The notes under the pieces are model-generated. The model searched no databases and was not told the origin of the DNA. It worked only from the letters and a program-made list of their open reading frames with translations. Position numbers and translations under genes: made by a program. Shown in pieces: positions 25,801-38,167 of a stretch of DNA of 64,000 nucleotides (the first letter of the stretch is position 1; each line of letters opens with the position of its first letter). This DNA comes from Fratercula arctica (taxonomy: Eukaryota; Chordata; Aves; Charadriiformes; Alcidae). The stretch spans positions 93,400,674 to 93,464,673 of the forward strand of contig CANTUZ010000003.1 of NCBI GenBank assembly GCA_947846985.1, given 5' to 3'.

Positions 25801-26824
25801 CTGCCATTTAGAAATGAGAATATGAAAAGAAATATTAATGTAAAACAGATATTTTATATCAGAAAAGTGTCTTCAATCTTGTCATAATTTTTCCTGAGAT
25901 GTATATGTTAACATCATTTCGTTTAATTCAAAGAATGAAGTACACAAATGCAAAAATGCAAACCCTGTAATTTTTATAAAATATGTCTTTGTGATGGCAT
26001 TTATTTCATACAGACTGTGTCTTTATTCTCTTCACCAAACACTCTTTAGTTTGTAGCTGCAGTGTTAATAGGTTTGAATCTTTTCTTGTTGCTCTATTTT
26101 GATCAATAACATTAAGCATCTATCAGATGATGATACTTAAAATGTTATAAGCTGTGATGCTTATCTTACACTAAAATTTTTAAAGATTTTTCTAAAACTT
26201 AAACTGTATGTGAAAAAATCAGTTCTGAAACCACAGTTGAAACATTAAATGTGCTAAAGGTATTAAATGAGAGCTGTATATTCTGAAAAACCAAAAGCAG
26301 GTTATTTCTTTGAAATGTGTTTCAGTACAAGTTGGGAATTAAGCAAGTATAGTCAATAATGTGGGACTGAGTGACTATAAAACAAAATGGCCTTTTTAGT
26401 GATTATTGCAATACCATTTAAAGGGAAAAATATTTTCACAATTCTGTGGTAACAACCGCATGGGGAAAAAGAAGCTTCTGCAAATGCTTCGGTTTTTATT
26501 TTCACATGGTCAAGACTTACAGATTCCTTTCATTCTTTGTATTTTTTATTGTAGATTCCCAGTTTATGATTTTTGAGTAAATTAGATTAAAAAAACAAAC
26601 ATCTGTCTGAAGTCATCTTAAAGCTTAAAGCATTGACAAATGCTAGTTACTGAAATCAAATTCATTCCAAATTCAGCAGAGAAAAGCTATGAGTTGTTGA
26701 AAAGTTATATGTATTTCATGAAAATTGTAACCCCACTATATTACAGAAAAGCGGTTACAAACAAGAAAAATGAAAAGAGAAAGGAAATTCTGTCACCATA
26801 GCAGATGGGGTGACAAGGCAGAAA

Positions 26825-26925
26825 GCAATTCAATGATTCACCCGTGGCTGCACGGGAAATCTCTAGCAGAGGCAGGAACAGACTACAGATTTTTGCCTAT
26901 CCCATTGCCTAACCTATAAAACTGT
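26825..26925 (+). mobile_element. ancient MIR-like repeat trace
   Basis: GTGGCTGCACGGGAAATCTC, then GCAGAGGCAGGAACAGACTA, then CCCATTGCCTAACC follow the MIR/CORE-type pattern (a 'caaggtcacacag' stretch, a 'ggcagagccagga' stretch, a 'ccaggtct' stretch and 'gcctaacca'). The match is from memory and weak. Confidence 0.45.
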
Positions 26926-28499
26926 CCTCTTTTGTACTTCTGCTGATGGAAGACTGTACTGAGCAAGGGAACTGAGCAGACTTTTGCACAAAGCTGTACC
27001 CTCTCTTTATGGGGGACAAAGAATACCTTGCAGGTGGCTCAGTAATACTAATATGAATCATGGTTGGGCAGAAAAATTGCTTGCTAAATTTGCCTCGCCA
27101 TCATCATTCCTGAATCGCAAATCAAGACAGTTGGTGCTGCTAAAACAACAAGAGATCCACTAATGGCAAAACCCCAAAAAGGTTAGTTATATTCATAATC
27201 TAGAATCCTAACACTGCTTCAGACATGCCCAAAAAGTGAATGCATCAGGACAGTGTTACAATGGGAAAAGCCAGATTTTGATAAACATAAGCCATCTGGG
27301 GACATAAGCAAATGTGATTACCATCCTATTATGACCTTATAAACAAAAGAAATGTTCTGATTTTGGGAGCATAAATTAACAAAATACAGAGGTAATATAA
27401 TAAATTACATAAATTTACTAAAACTTAGAGCTCTTTGAGAAGTGTATTTGTCATGCAGCTGTGGCCATTTTAAACACTAATCAACACTTTAGGTGCTGAT
27501 TCTCAGAACCAAAACTGTTATTTCCCTCCAAATACTGAATGTTAAATGCGTTTTTTTTTCTGAAAATAAATATATATGTACATATATATGCATACTTATA
27601 TACACCACATTTTCTCTTTTATGTTAGCAAGTCACAGGTAATATCAGAGATCTCCCATCTATTTGGAACAGTACTACTTCTGTGCTTTTGAATCACACTT
27701 TTCAGAATTCAAAATTACATTTTAACTTTAGCCTACTGACAGAGATAATCTGTGCAGCTGCATGTTGTGTTCAAAGTAAAAGGCCCAAGACTCAGAGTTA
27801 TCGGGAAAGAGGTGCGGGAGCAAATCAGAGTTTGTGAGAGGTATCACTTAGCCCAGGCAAACACGTTTTCCTGGTCCCTTGATGACTCTGTGGCATGCAC
27901 TTATGTGCCTTTCAACGCACTGTACCAGTACCTTGGATCAAGGAATCCTGCCCATAAAAAACAAACCAGTTCTTCCCAAAGCTAAAATATATCTGGCAGA
28001 GCTTACTAATCAGGCATCCACCCACATTAAAGCATCTGTGAGGCTCAAACCCATGTTGCCTGTGGAGACATTGCAGTCACGCTGGAGTGGTATTATGTCA
28101 GAATTAAAAAGCTTCGCTGGACCTGCTGGCTCTGCTCAGGACCAGTTCAAGTATTTTTGTAACGATGGCACAATTAATTCACAACATACCCACAGATATA
28201 TGTGAGTTAGCTCTACAAAATCATAGAGAATTTCTAAAATTTAGAAGCAAACAGCAAATACTGAGGTAAATTTGCTAAAACTGGCAAATAAAAAGCATAT
28301 ATCTCTTTCACTGACGATGTGATTCAGCAATATCTTCCCACACAGAGCATGTGCTCAAATTTACCATGTTATACCCCCATAATGACAGGCCTGAATTCAT
28401 CCTACCTAAGCACAAACACTCAACAAACTCAGTGGTCTAGAAGCACAGTCTCCCTCCGACATTACTGGCGAGAGGACATGCATCTCCAAGAGGCAGTCA

Positions 28500-28715
28500 A
28501 CCCACCTAAGATCTGAGGAAGCTGTGTACAACACACAGACAAAGCAAGAGACATGCACAACCTCACAGAGTTTATGATCTACGAGGGCAGATAACAAATA
28601 TGGGAAAGGGTAATGAAAAGGTGAAGCAAGTTAGCCAATGGCACACAGTACCTCACAAACGGAGCTAGAACTACAGTTCCTCTCTTGAATCCTAATTCAA
28701 TGCCACAGGCAAAAT
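28500..28715 (+). mobile_element. ancient MIR/L2-like repeat trace
   Basis: The order AGAGTTTATGATCTACGAGG, GGTGAAGCAAGTTAGCCAAT, GGCACACAGTAC, GGAGCTAGAACTACAG and CCTAATTCAATGCCA follows the common amniote repeat containing 'gtcacacag...gagctagga...cctaattcagtgcc'. It is diverged. Family and limits are uncertain. Confidence 0.5.
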
Positions 28716-29079
28716 TATCTTAAACAAAGGCAGTAGAGAAAAGCTTTTGAACATCTTGTAGAATAGTGTTGTAATCAGAGAGAAAACAAACCCCACAAGT
28801 TTTATTTTATTATTTAGTTGTTGACAATTATTGGAATCTTCATCCTTCTCATATTGTATCTTATGTAGCTAGTATTGCCTCTGAAGAAAACTTCTACCTT
28901 CAGTAGGAAATCATTAGCTAGTCTTCAGCAGCAGTTGAGCTCTGTTATCTTTTTGTTAACAAACAAGGTGGTCTGTTATTTTTTTCAGTAATATTTTGGT
29001 CAATAAAATTCCTATATTATGTTTTCTACCACTGACAATAGGTCTATGAGAAAAATATTGAGGATCTGTTTTGTCTAAA

Positions 29080-30293
29080 ATCTGGGTAAAGCACTGGAAC
29101 ATGTATAAAATTTCTGGTGACAACCAACATGGTTTCACTAAGGGCAAATAGTGCCTGACAAATTTGGTGGTTTTCTACAAAGGCGTTGGTGGATAAGACA
29201 TCATTTACCTGGACTTGTGCAAAGCATTTGACACTGTCCCGCATGACATCCTTGTCTCTAAATTGGAGAGACGTGGATTTGATGGTTGGACCACTCAGTG
29301 GATAAGGAACTGGGTTGATGGTCGCACTCAAAGAGTTGTGGTCAATGACTTGATGTCTAAGTGGAGACCAGTGATGAGTGGCATTCCTTAGGGGTCCGTA
29401 CTGGGACTGGTGCTGTTTATCTTTGCCAGTGACAAGGACGGTGGGACTGAGTGCACGCACAGCAAGTTTGCCAATGACAACAAGCTGTGTGGTGTGATCG
29501 ACACACTGGAGGGAAGGGATGCCATCCAGAGGGACCTTGACAAGTGCAAACCTCATGAAGTTCAACAAGTCCAAGAGCAAGGTCCTGCATGTGTTTTGGG
29601 ATACAGGCTGGGCAGAGAATGGATTGAGTGCAGCCCTGCCAAGAAGGACCTGGGGGGGGGGGGGGGGGGGGGGGGTGCGTTGGTTGATGAGAAGCTCAAT
29701 GTGAGCCAGCCAATGTGTGCTTGCAGCCCAGAAAGCCAACGACACCCTGGGCTGCATCAAAAGAATTGTGCCCAGCAGGTCAAGGGAGGTGATTTACCCC
29801 CTTTGCTCCGCTCTGACGAGACCCCACCTACAGTACTGTGTTCAGCTCTGGAGCCCCCAACATAAGAAAGATATGGACCAGTTAGAACAAGTCCAGAGGA
29901 GGGCCACGAAGATGATCAGAGGGATGGAGGACCTCTCCTATGAAGACCAGCTGAGAGAGTTGGCTCAGAGTTTCTCCAGGTTGTTCAGCCTGAAGAAGAG
30001 AAAGCTCCAGGAAGACCTTATAGCAGCCTTCCAGTACTTAAAGGGGGACTACAGGAAAGATGGGAAGGGACTCTATCAGGGAGTGTATCAATAGGACAAG
30101 GGGTAATGGTTTTAAACTGGAAAAGGGTAGATTTAGATTAGATATTGGGAAGAAATTCTTTACTGTGAGGGTGGTGAGACACTGGAACAGGCTGCCCAGA
30201 GAAGTTGTAGATGTCCCATCCCTGGAAGTGTTCAAGGCCAGGTTGGATGGGGCTTTGGGTAACCTGATGGTTAGAACCATCAGTTGGAACTAG
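29080..30293 (+). pseudogene. CR1 ORF2 remnant (RT, inactive)
   Basis: The coding remnant of the CR1 copy at 29080-30338 is split over at least three frames (about 29110-29400, 29410-29865 and 29717-30293). It has in-frame stops near 29148 and 29391 and a substitution in the catalytic FADD motif. The expanded G-tract lies inside the codons for the conserved DLGVLVD segment and lengthens it with glycines in one frame. No function remains. Confidence 0.85.
29652..29675 (+). repeat. G24 homopolymer inside CR1
   Basis: Twenty-four consecutive G follow GAAGGACCT. Other CR1 copies in the window have CTGGGGGTG at this place (16803-16811), so the run appears to be an expansion of a five-G seed. Confidence 0.9.
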
Positions 30294-33200
30294 ACGATCT
30301 TTAAGGTCCCTTTCAAGTATAACCATTCTATGTTTCTACTGTATGAATTATTATAGAATTAATTATTACAGAATTAAGTATTTCTGAAAACCAATATTAT
30401 ATTATTGGAACCTAAGTTCTTAAAACTGTCATAAGAACATGGTCCTATTTTTATAAAAATAAATTTACAGAAGACTTCTCTCCTGAATAATACTCTACTT
30501 TGTTCTCTGTTCCCACATCTCTTAGTTCTTACTGACACATTTGATGGGACTTACCTTATTTCTCTTACACGTTTCTCTCAAAGTTTCTGATCAGGTTGTC
30601 ATGAAACTCCTTATCAGTCAAGGGCTGCAATTTCTTTTGTTACCTAGCTGTCTCCTTTATTCCTATGGGACAGACCTATTGTTCATTCATCCTGTATAAG
30701 TTTTCTGCAATGATTCCTGCGTGACTAACTGCCTAGCCAATCTAGAAGGTTTTTTACTTTCTATGATTTGTTTCCAATTTTCTGAAGTTATCATTCACAA
30801 AAGGATGCTTTGAGTGTAGAGTATTAAATCCCTAACACTGCTGACCTACTAGGAGTGAAATTTAACTTTAGGCATTTGGAATACAACAAAGGAGCAATGA
30901 CTGAAGACAAAGTCTCTTCAGATCTTTTTTTTTTCGTTCCCAGAATATTACACAATGGAAGGAAACAACCGTAGTTTTAAAATTTCTAATTGTGAATGGA
31001 AATAAATAACAAAGAAAGATGCAAAATTTGTCTGGAAACCAAGCTGTTTGATAAACCAACTTTCAAATAATAATTCTGAGCCTGCCTTTTTTAGTGCTGC
31101 TTATATTCAGCTTCCAGGAGTATCTGATGTAATTCAGTCCCTGGCCAAACAATTTGAAGAGAATCACTGATCAGCTATGAAGAAAATCTTACATAATATT
31201 TACATAATGAAGAACTCAAACTACAGAAAAGTCCAGTCAAGATTTTCAGTCAGCAAAGTGAACAGTTCTGTTTGCAAAGTATTTTTTTAACAGCAACGAG
31301 CATGATAGAAACACGCTTCATTCTCCTTTTGTTTCCACAGTTTAAAGTCAGCTATAATTAAACTTTCTGTAAGTCTACAGACGTCTGGGTCATACAAATA
31401 GGTGCACATTCATCCACTTTACAAATATGTTATGCAGATCTACAGAGCTGAAGATCAGGTCTTGCGCTAATGGCAAAGCAATGCTCATAGAAGAAAAAAA
31501 ATAACATTTTAGTCTCTAATGTTTCTCAATGACTTAAACAGAAAAAGAAACCACTGAGACAAAAATAGCTTTTCTGAACTATTTTAGGGCTATGGAAGAA
31601 AAGCATACAAATAATGAAATTTGCTTATACTTTGAATGATATCTCTTTCTAGTACTGAAATATAGTACTTTTCAATTTTGCTTGGTGTTTGTAAAATGTA
31701 AATCCGTATACCACAGTATAAAATTTAGGTAAATTATCCACTGTCTACATTTAAATCTAAGATGTTTTAGTAAATGTCAGTCTAGAAACAGATAACTTAA
31801 ATCTGTTATTCATGTATAATCTTCTGCACAAGTATAGCTTCTTAAAAGGGGCTTTACGTTATGGTTTCTATAAGCATACTGATTCTAATCTGGAATTAAT
31901 CAAGTAAATAAATAAACTTACTGAATGGAAAATAAAGCTCTGTGTGAATTTGACTTGTAAATACATCTGTAAAATATTTTATTAACAGCAGGTGGCAACC
32001 TTTGAAAATTGGACTGCAGCAGCATGGTTTTACTTTTAAATATATAAATGCAAATTATTTCAAGAATGGTTTTATAAGCAGACTCTGGTTGATCTGAATG
32101 TCTGCTTATTGAGAAGATTCACATTAACCTTCTCTTAGTGCTGTGCTTTTATCGTGGAAGTCTGCATTAACTATGGAAATTATAATTTGTTTAGGAATCC
32201 AATACAAATACTGTTTTGTACTGCTTTTTAGATAATGAATGTTTTATTAAAATTAAAGACATAATTTAAGATGTTAAATTTGCTTTTCTCCAGTATAGTA
32301 TTATCATTTTATAACTACAAATAGTCCTTTTGTTGTTCTTCAAACACAATGAGATTCATTGTTCTACTGTACTGCAAATACCTTGAAAGCTGTTCTTTGA
32401 TGGCTGTCAAGGGATAAACATGCTGCCTATGAAAATGTGGACTTGATAACATAAAATTCACATCTGATATATTTCCCATTTCCTGACCCAAAGCATGCCT
32501 GCCATTTAAGTTCTTTCTCTGACTAGCAGAGAACATAGCCATCGAAATGTCCAGAAGCCAGAGAGACTGCTAGATTGATTTTTGCTGCTTACTGGCTTGC
32601 AGCTCAGAACACATAATTTCCCAAGTGAATGCCTAGGACATCCGACATTACTTGCACCTTATTTTGTTATCTTACACCTATCCAAGAACGCATTCTTTTA
32701 CTTTAGGACAATGTGTCTTTACAGATAAATATGATCAGCAGATTCACCAGCTGCTCTTGTTTATTCATCACTTTTGAAGAAGCTCAAAAGTACACTTTTA
32801 TCAGCTTTCAGTGGGAAAGACTTAAATTTGTTGGGAGGGTAAAGTAAAAAGTTCTGCAAAGAAATATATTTATCATAGTAAAGCAGGAAAGACATGCCTT
32901 TTTGATTTTAAATTACTTCCCTTTTTATAAAATGTTGCTCATGTATTCATTCATTCTATACAGTACAGTAAGGTTCACTTTTTCCTTTATCTTTACTGCA
33001 CTGAAATTTACCCCAAATGTATTACAAAAGTCTCTTGTACGCTGGATAAAGGAATTCTGTGATTTACAAAACCAGCCCTGATATTGTGAGACACAGCGCA
33101 TTCAGAGAGAATTTCTGTAGCAAATCATCGCAGCTCCAAATAATATAGGCATACCTAGGCAATTAAATAATTTTCTGATAACAGTCTATACTGTTGTATT

Positions 33201-33435
33201 TTGATTTATTTAAAATCTGATGCATTGCTCATATATCCAATAAGGCTAGTTTACACCTAGCTACATAAACACAACTTTGCTGAGAAAAGCAGCAGTGACT
33301 TGTCTAAAGCAAGGTCAGATATGGCTAGTTATGACTATTGCTCTATGGACATCAATTTTGTCTCTCCTAAAGATGACCATTAAAGTAAGCCATACTGTAG
33401 AGTAGATAATAACAATGATTATATTTGCATCTCAC

Positions 33436-33600
33436 CAGGACACCTCTGCTCACTGCACCGTCTAACTTCCTCTCCAGTTCCTTCACACTGTTGTCCAGTC
33501 ACGGCAGCACCTTGACAGATCCTTATCCGTCTCTCCCAGCCACCATCACAGGATTTGGAACAGCCACTCCAATGGCCCCACTGGTTCCACTGGCCATTTG
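33436..33600 (-). CDS. ADGRB3: ADGRB3 exon: thrombospondin type 1 repeat 4
   Basis: The 165-bp exon translates to a TSP1 domain beginning [20 protein letters not shown] and ending CSEQRCP. WNQWGHW gives two overlapping WxxW motifs. CSKSCDGG keeps the O-fucose consensus with serine as the acceptor residue. The RRIRIC segment forms the arginine layer. Six cysteines are present. Acceptor AAACAG and donor GTGAGA are canonical, phase 1-1, with split Ala codons joining TSR3 before and the HormR exon after. This is the last repeat, so the window shows exactly four TSRs, which is the BAI3 arrangement. Confidence 0.95.
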
Positions 33601-34492
33601 CTGTTTGGGAAAATATAGTTACGGTGATGACATAAAGAAAGAATAAAGAAGAATATATAGGTTATTCTTTACTTGGGTAAGAGAAGAAAAAGCTCCCCAG
33701 ATATAATTAACAGTGACAGAAGTGGCAGATGTGGCTTTATGGAAGATGGGGAAGCCTGTACTTGACTCCTAAATATGGGATTGTTGTCTAAATGACTTGC
33801 ATCTTGAGATAAAATAGAAAGAATTGGTGCACATTAACTTAGACTGTAAAACAGACATCGTCCCTTTTGTATTTTTTTTTTTTTTATATATATATAGTTG
33901 TATAGTGCTGTTGTATGGTAATGATACACAACGTGCATAACTACCCTTTAAAAAACTAAATAAAAACATTTTTGCATGTGATGTTTTAGGAGCTTGATTT
34001 TTACGTGCTCTGACAGTGCAAATGACGCTTAAAAGTCGGTATAAATGTAATTTACCTGATCTGGAAGGCTGCTTTTATACTGCCAGAGGAAGTAGTCTTA
34101 GTGTAAAAGGGAATCAGTTCACACACTTTCTAGGTTTGTGAGACACTTTATCAAGTTTTTTAGGCCTCAAACATATCTTTACAAAACTGTTGAATGTCCT
34201 TTAAATGGTGATAAAACTGAAAAGCTGATATGCAGCCCGGCATGCAGTCTTTCCAGATGCATTCTATAGCTTTTCATCACCAGGTGTCCCATCAAACAAA
34301 AAAGAGCAAGGCCCCAGGCCTCCCTCTTGGAGGTGGCTGCTCTGCCCCTTTGCTGAGGGGCCTGTGGTGGCCCCCGGGAGCCTGCCGGCATTCCCCCAGG
34401 TCCCAGCTCCGAGCTACGGGCAGGGTGGGCTCCCGAATCTCTCCTGAGCAGGAGAGGTGGAGCTGCAGCTGCCCGCGCCCGTCGGTACTCAC
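33601..34492 (-). other. ADGRB3: ADGRB3 intron, TSR3 to TSR4
   Basis: This 892-bp intron is GC-rich for its first 170 bases after the TSR3 donor and AT-rich after that, with a T-run and TA repeat near 33871-33896. No gene was recognised. Confidence 0.85.
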
Positions 34493-34690
34493 CGGTGCAG
34501 TCGGGGTTATAGCACTCCCGGCTCTCGGCCCAGGGCCCTCTGCACTCGGAGCCGCCGTGGGCTGCTGCCGTGCACTGCCGGCTCCGCTGCTGGGTGCCGT
34601 TGGAGCAGGTCACCGAGCACTGGCTCCACGAGCTCCACTCCTGCCACTGTCCGTCCACTGCCGCGGCAGGCACAAAAGAGATGGACACAG
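34330..34690. promoter_or_regulatory. CpG-dense island over the TSR3 exon
   Basis: About 360 bp with high GC, and about 24 CpG counted in 34381-34680, stand alone in an AT-rich window. The island covers the TSR3 exon plus about 160 bp of intron on its downstream (lower-coordinate) side. Composition is seen directly. Any promoter or regulatory role is inference. It could equally be a local GC-biased conversion hotspot. Confidence 0.45.
34493..34657 (-). CDS. ADGRB3: ADGRB3 exon: thrombospondin type 1 repeat 3
   Basis: The 165-bp exon encodes [20 protein letters not shown] through CYNPDCT, a full TSP1 domain with six cysteines. The tryptophan ladder is WQEWSSW and CSVTCSNG fits the O-fucose consensus. 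An NGT sequon follows directly, so N- and O-glycans could be close together. The base composition is very different from the sibling exons: it is GC-rich and CpG-dense (about 24 CpG in 34381-34680), while TSR1, TSR2 and TSR4 are ordinary for the gene. The acceptor GCGGCAG and donor GTGAGTA are canonical, and the exon is phase 1-1. GC-rich antisense frames over this exon are by-products of composition and not genes. Confidence 0.95.
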
Positions 34691-37600
34691 CAGAGTTAAC
34701 ACCTAAGCCACGTCCTTCTAGGTAAGGGGGTTTCAACTTGGGCCTGAATGCAGTCCCTCAGACTGGGCCTAGTCCAGAGAGGCTTTACTTCTTACAGCAA
34801 TCAAACACAGAAACCGCCACTATGAGCTACTTTAATTTAAAACGGTTTTCCTTTTTCTTCAAGTAAAAAGAGTGTTTCATCTCCTCTAATTACACACTGA
34901 TAAAACAGAAGATAAAATATGATTTTGCTCGCGTACCATACTGTTTGAAAGACCTTATTAAAAACAAGGCCCTATTAAAAAGACTGGTCTTGTCTTTTTA
35001 GGTAAAAAGGGGGGCCAATCTTGTACCATGTAAACGCTGAGCCTTCCAAAGTATTTTATTACAGCTGTGGTGACCACGCACATGGCTCAGTTTATAATAT
35101 TATTTGTCCTGACTGTGAAATTAGGTCTCTTTAGTTGAATAGGAAAAGGAAAACAGGAGTTACCCCTTTGCCTCACATACAGTCTCTGTTCTCTGTACTT
35201 ATACTGGTGAATGTACTTTTATCATTCATCCTCCCTGTAAAGGTAAATGTTCCCAGTTCTTCAACATTCCTTTGAGATAAAATGTAGGAGGACAGAAGCG
35301 GCCTGCCATCCTCCTCAGTCTGCTTCTGTATTTGCATATTGCATAATCGTCTTTCTGAATTTGTCAGGTTGAATTTCTAAACAATATAGATATGGTGACC
35401 AGTTCTGTACTTAGTATTTCGTTATTAGCCCATACATTTGAGTTTGAATTAAAATTCCCATGAGTAAAGGTTTAGGACTGATATTTTTAATTATATATCT
35501 CAGAAAGCTTCTTGAGGTAAATGAAAATATTAAAAAAAAAATTAAAAATATAAACCAATTAAGTTCTCATACAAATGAAAAATTATATGTTCTACAATAG
35601 ATAACAGGACTAGACAGTATTTTTGAAAATGAATAGCATTATGAAATGTTCTATTACTGATTGTGCTAATTCAGAATCCTGTGTTCATACAGACTGCAGC
35701 AATCATCAGTTCCTCATTGCACCTGCAGTTACCCAATATAAACTCAAAATGTAGGTTGTAATACAGTTTTGATTAATACTCGTCCTTGAAAACACAGTTT
35801 TATAACTACTATTGCCATAAAAGCACCAACACTGAAAATGAGTGGCTTCACTTGGTGCACTTGCCAACCCCTGATTTCAGGATTCTTCTAAAAAAGGGTT
35901 GGAACAGCAGCTTCCTAAGTTGATGGTGTTAATAATTACAACAGGAAGCAGAATCTTTTAGTGATTTAAGATACTGTGTCTGTATGGGTGCACCACTGTT
36001 CAGTGAAATATGGAGGTGAACTATTTTACTGTTGTCTGACAGTAACCACAGAACATGTCTAACAGTTCAAAGATACTATCTGTATCTCTAATGCCCAGGA
36101 TGTCAGCAACCAGTGAATTAAAGGAAGAGAGTTTTTGAGGCTTCTTCCTAAATTTCTCTGTTAAATATTCTATGTAATGCCTGATTGTGAACCACTTCTC
36201 AATACATATGCCTCTTGAGCTATGAAGCTGCGCCCTGATAATTTATTCAGCAGAAAATAGGAATCTTTCCAAACATGGAAGCTAGTTGCATTCATTAATC
36301 ATAAAAGCTTTATGTGAAGAGGAAAACATTATGGAAATTACATTTCAATGCACCCTCTTCAGTTTTATTCATTGCTCTATAGTATTATTTAGGGTAGGAA
36401 GGATCGAATCAATTATTATAGCGTCTTTGGAGAAAACTCATTCTGTGGCTTCTCATATATATTTCATACATCTCCGTTCTTTATCTTTTGGAGCAAATAG
36501 CGTGTGAGTTTTCTATTTCAGAAATACCATTAAAAGACTAAAGAATTCAACATGAAGAGTCCCTTATAAAATTGAACATTCAAATTGCAGCAAATCTTAA
36601 CATTCAGCAAAGACTTAAACTCTTAATTTTAAATGTAATCAGTACATAACTTCCTCTGGTGAAAGTCATTTAGGTACAAATGATTGTTCAAAATCCAGAA
36701 TTCTCAAACAACTGCTTATTTTGACAGATTAGGTGTAATATCTTTTGTGTTCCTTTGCAATACTGAAGTGAACTGAATGCATTAATTTCTTCACTGCTAT
36801 TTTTATTTGGCATTTGTCTTGCTGTCAACTCTGCTTCATGCTCATATATCATGTTAATTACTTTTGTGTAGGCACATGTAAAATTGCACAGCTGCCAACT
36901 TGGCCAAAAATTGGATTAATTCAAAATTTTTGCAGCTGCATTCAACACTAAAACTTTTCCACAAATTTTGTCCTGAAGTTGGAGTATGCTTTGCTGACTA
37001 GAAGAAAAGCAAAGCTCAAGTTTAATAAAAATCTAATATATTTACTTTTAAGTGTGTGAAGCACTAAATTTCACTTTTTTCCTTCATCTCTGTTTTCCCA
37101 TCATCAACCAACCATTTGCTAATTAAATGCCCATCAACTCTTTTACAGGAGGAGCTCTGTTCATGGAGAATCTATTTGCAGCAGTGTTGTGCACTGTGGA
37201 TATTAAATAAGCCCACTGCAAGGGCAACCTTCACACGGTCAGACAGAATTCATGAAAGAAATTTCTCACGTTACAGCTACCTGACACCTTTTTAATACGT
37301 AAGTATTACCATGAGTTCAATAATAATATATATAATCTTCTTTATGGTTATTGAACTCATGGTAATACTTAGGTATTCTATACATATACATACACATGTG
37401 TATACTTACATATATATATGCACACATATTTAAGATTTTGGTCAAAATTAATCATCACCTATGGACAAAATTTTTAAAAGAATAGATGATTTTTTTGAGT
37501 TAGTTTCAGTTTCAGTGAATGGAAGGTTTAACGTGAAGCCCACACATTGTGTACTTGTTTAGGGGTAGTTTTTTGAAAGTGGTTTAGCAACTAACTTCCA

Positions 37601-38167
37601 GAAATGAGGCACTTAAAATTCTTACCATAAGGGCTTAACCGGGATTCAAATAATACCCTAGCTTGCGTCAACCTTTCTTTCTGCACACACGTAATAATAT
37701 GCATTTTGAATAAATTAATAACAATTTTATGGTTTCCCAAATATGTTTGTTGTATGATGAATAAATAATTACAACGACCTTCCAAGCAAACATAATTCAA
37801 ACAGATATGGAGGACACAAACTGTGTGACCTCGGAATGTCTGCCTTTATGCCACACTTATAAAGGTGCTTGCCTTCTGGTTCTCCAAGACCCATCCTAAA
37901 TCAAGATTTCCTACACAACATATTGTGCCCTACAGAGAGGGTATCTTGAAGAAGTTAATGATTGTCTGCTTGTGTACTATCTTGAACCAAATTACCATCC
38001 TGATTATATCTGGTAATCACTACAGTCAGAATTATCAACATTACCTGGCCTACTCACTTTGTATAACTTTTTTTTTTTTTTCTGTGTGCAAAGGGCAATA
38101 AAAGAAATCACAAACAACGCACATTGAATGCACCGTAACAAAGCAGAGAGTTGCTATATGAGCTCAC
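34658..38167 (-). other. ADGRB3: ADGRB3 intron, TSR2 to TSR3
   Basis: This 3.5-kb AT-rich intron contains the hairpin at 37294-37377, followed by a TA/CA-rich microsatellite to about 37430. The end next to the TSR3 exon (below about 34690) is GC-rich. No other feature was recognised. Confidence 0.85.
37294..37377. repeat. inverted repeat with 30-bp arms and 24-nt loop
   Basis: The left arm 37294-37323 and right arm 37348-37377 are reverse complements with a single mismatch (37299 against 37372). The core 23 bp, running from TAAGTATTACC to TTCAATA, is perfect. The 24-nt loop is AT-rich. Either strand would fold into a long stable hairpin. It lies in the TSR2-TSR3 intron of ADGRB3 and so is transcribed with the gene. 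Confidence 0.9.

Larger units (their letters stand above)
29080..30338 (+). mobile_element. CR1 LINE, RT and 3' end, degraded
   Basis: A roughly 1.26-kb CR1 copy in plus orientation, antisense to ADGRB3. Translation shows QHGFTKGK then a stop, [18 protein letters not shown], a GIP-stop-GSVLG version of the PQG motif, and FANDNKLCG where FADDTKLGG is expected, so the catalytic aspartate pair is lost. It continues with DLGGG, interrupted by a run of 24 G at 29652-29675, then SRSREVIYPLCSALTRPH, SYEDQLREL, a TRGNGFKLEKGRFR stretch and VRHWNRLPREV. The 3' UTR ends near 30338 with CATTCTATG. It is dead and 5'-truncated. Confidence 0.92.
25801..33435 (-). other. ADGRB3: ADGRB3 intron, TSR4 to HormR exon 1
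   Basis: This 7.6-kb intron contains the CR1 copy at 29080-30338, MIR-like ancient repeat traces near 26825-26925 and 28500-28715, and a (TA/CA) microsatellite near 27569-27605. The remainder is AT-rich with no recognisable feature. Confidence 0.85.

Noticed and set aside
34230..34706. Plus-strand open frames of up to 158 codons opposite the TSR3 exon
   Set aside because: GC-rich sequence has few stops. The minus strand carries a clear TSP1 exon with splice sites, and the antisense translation shows no known domain.
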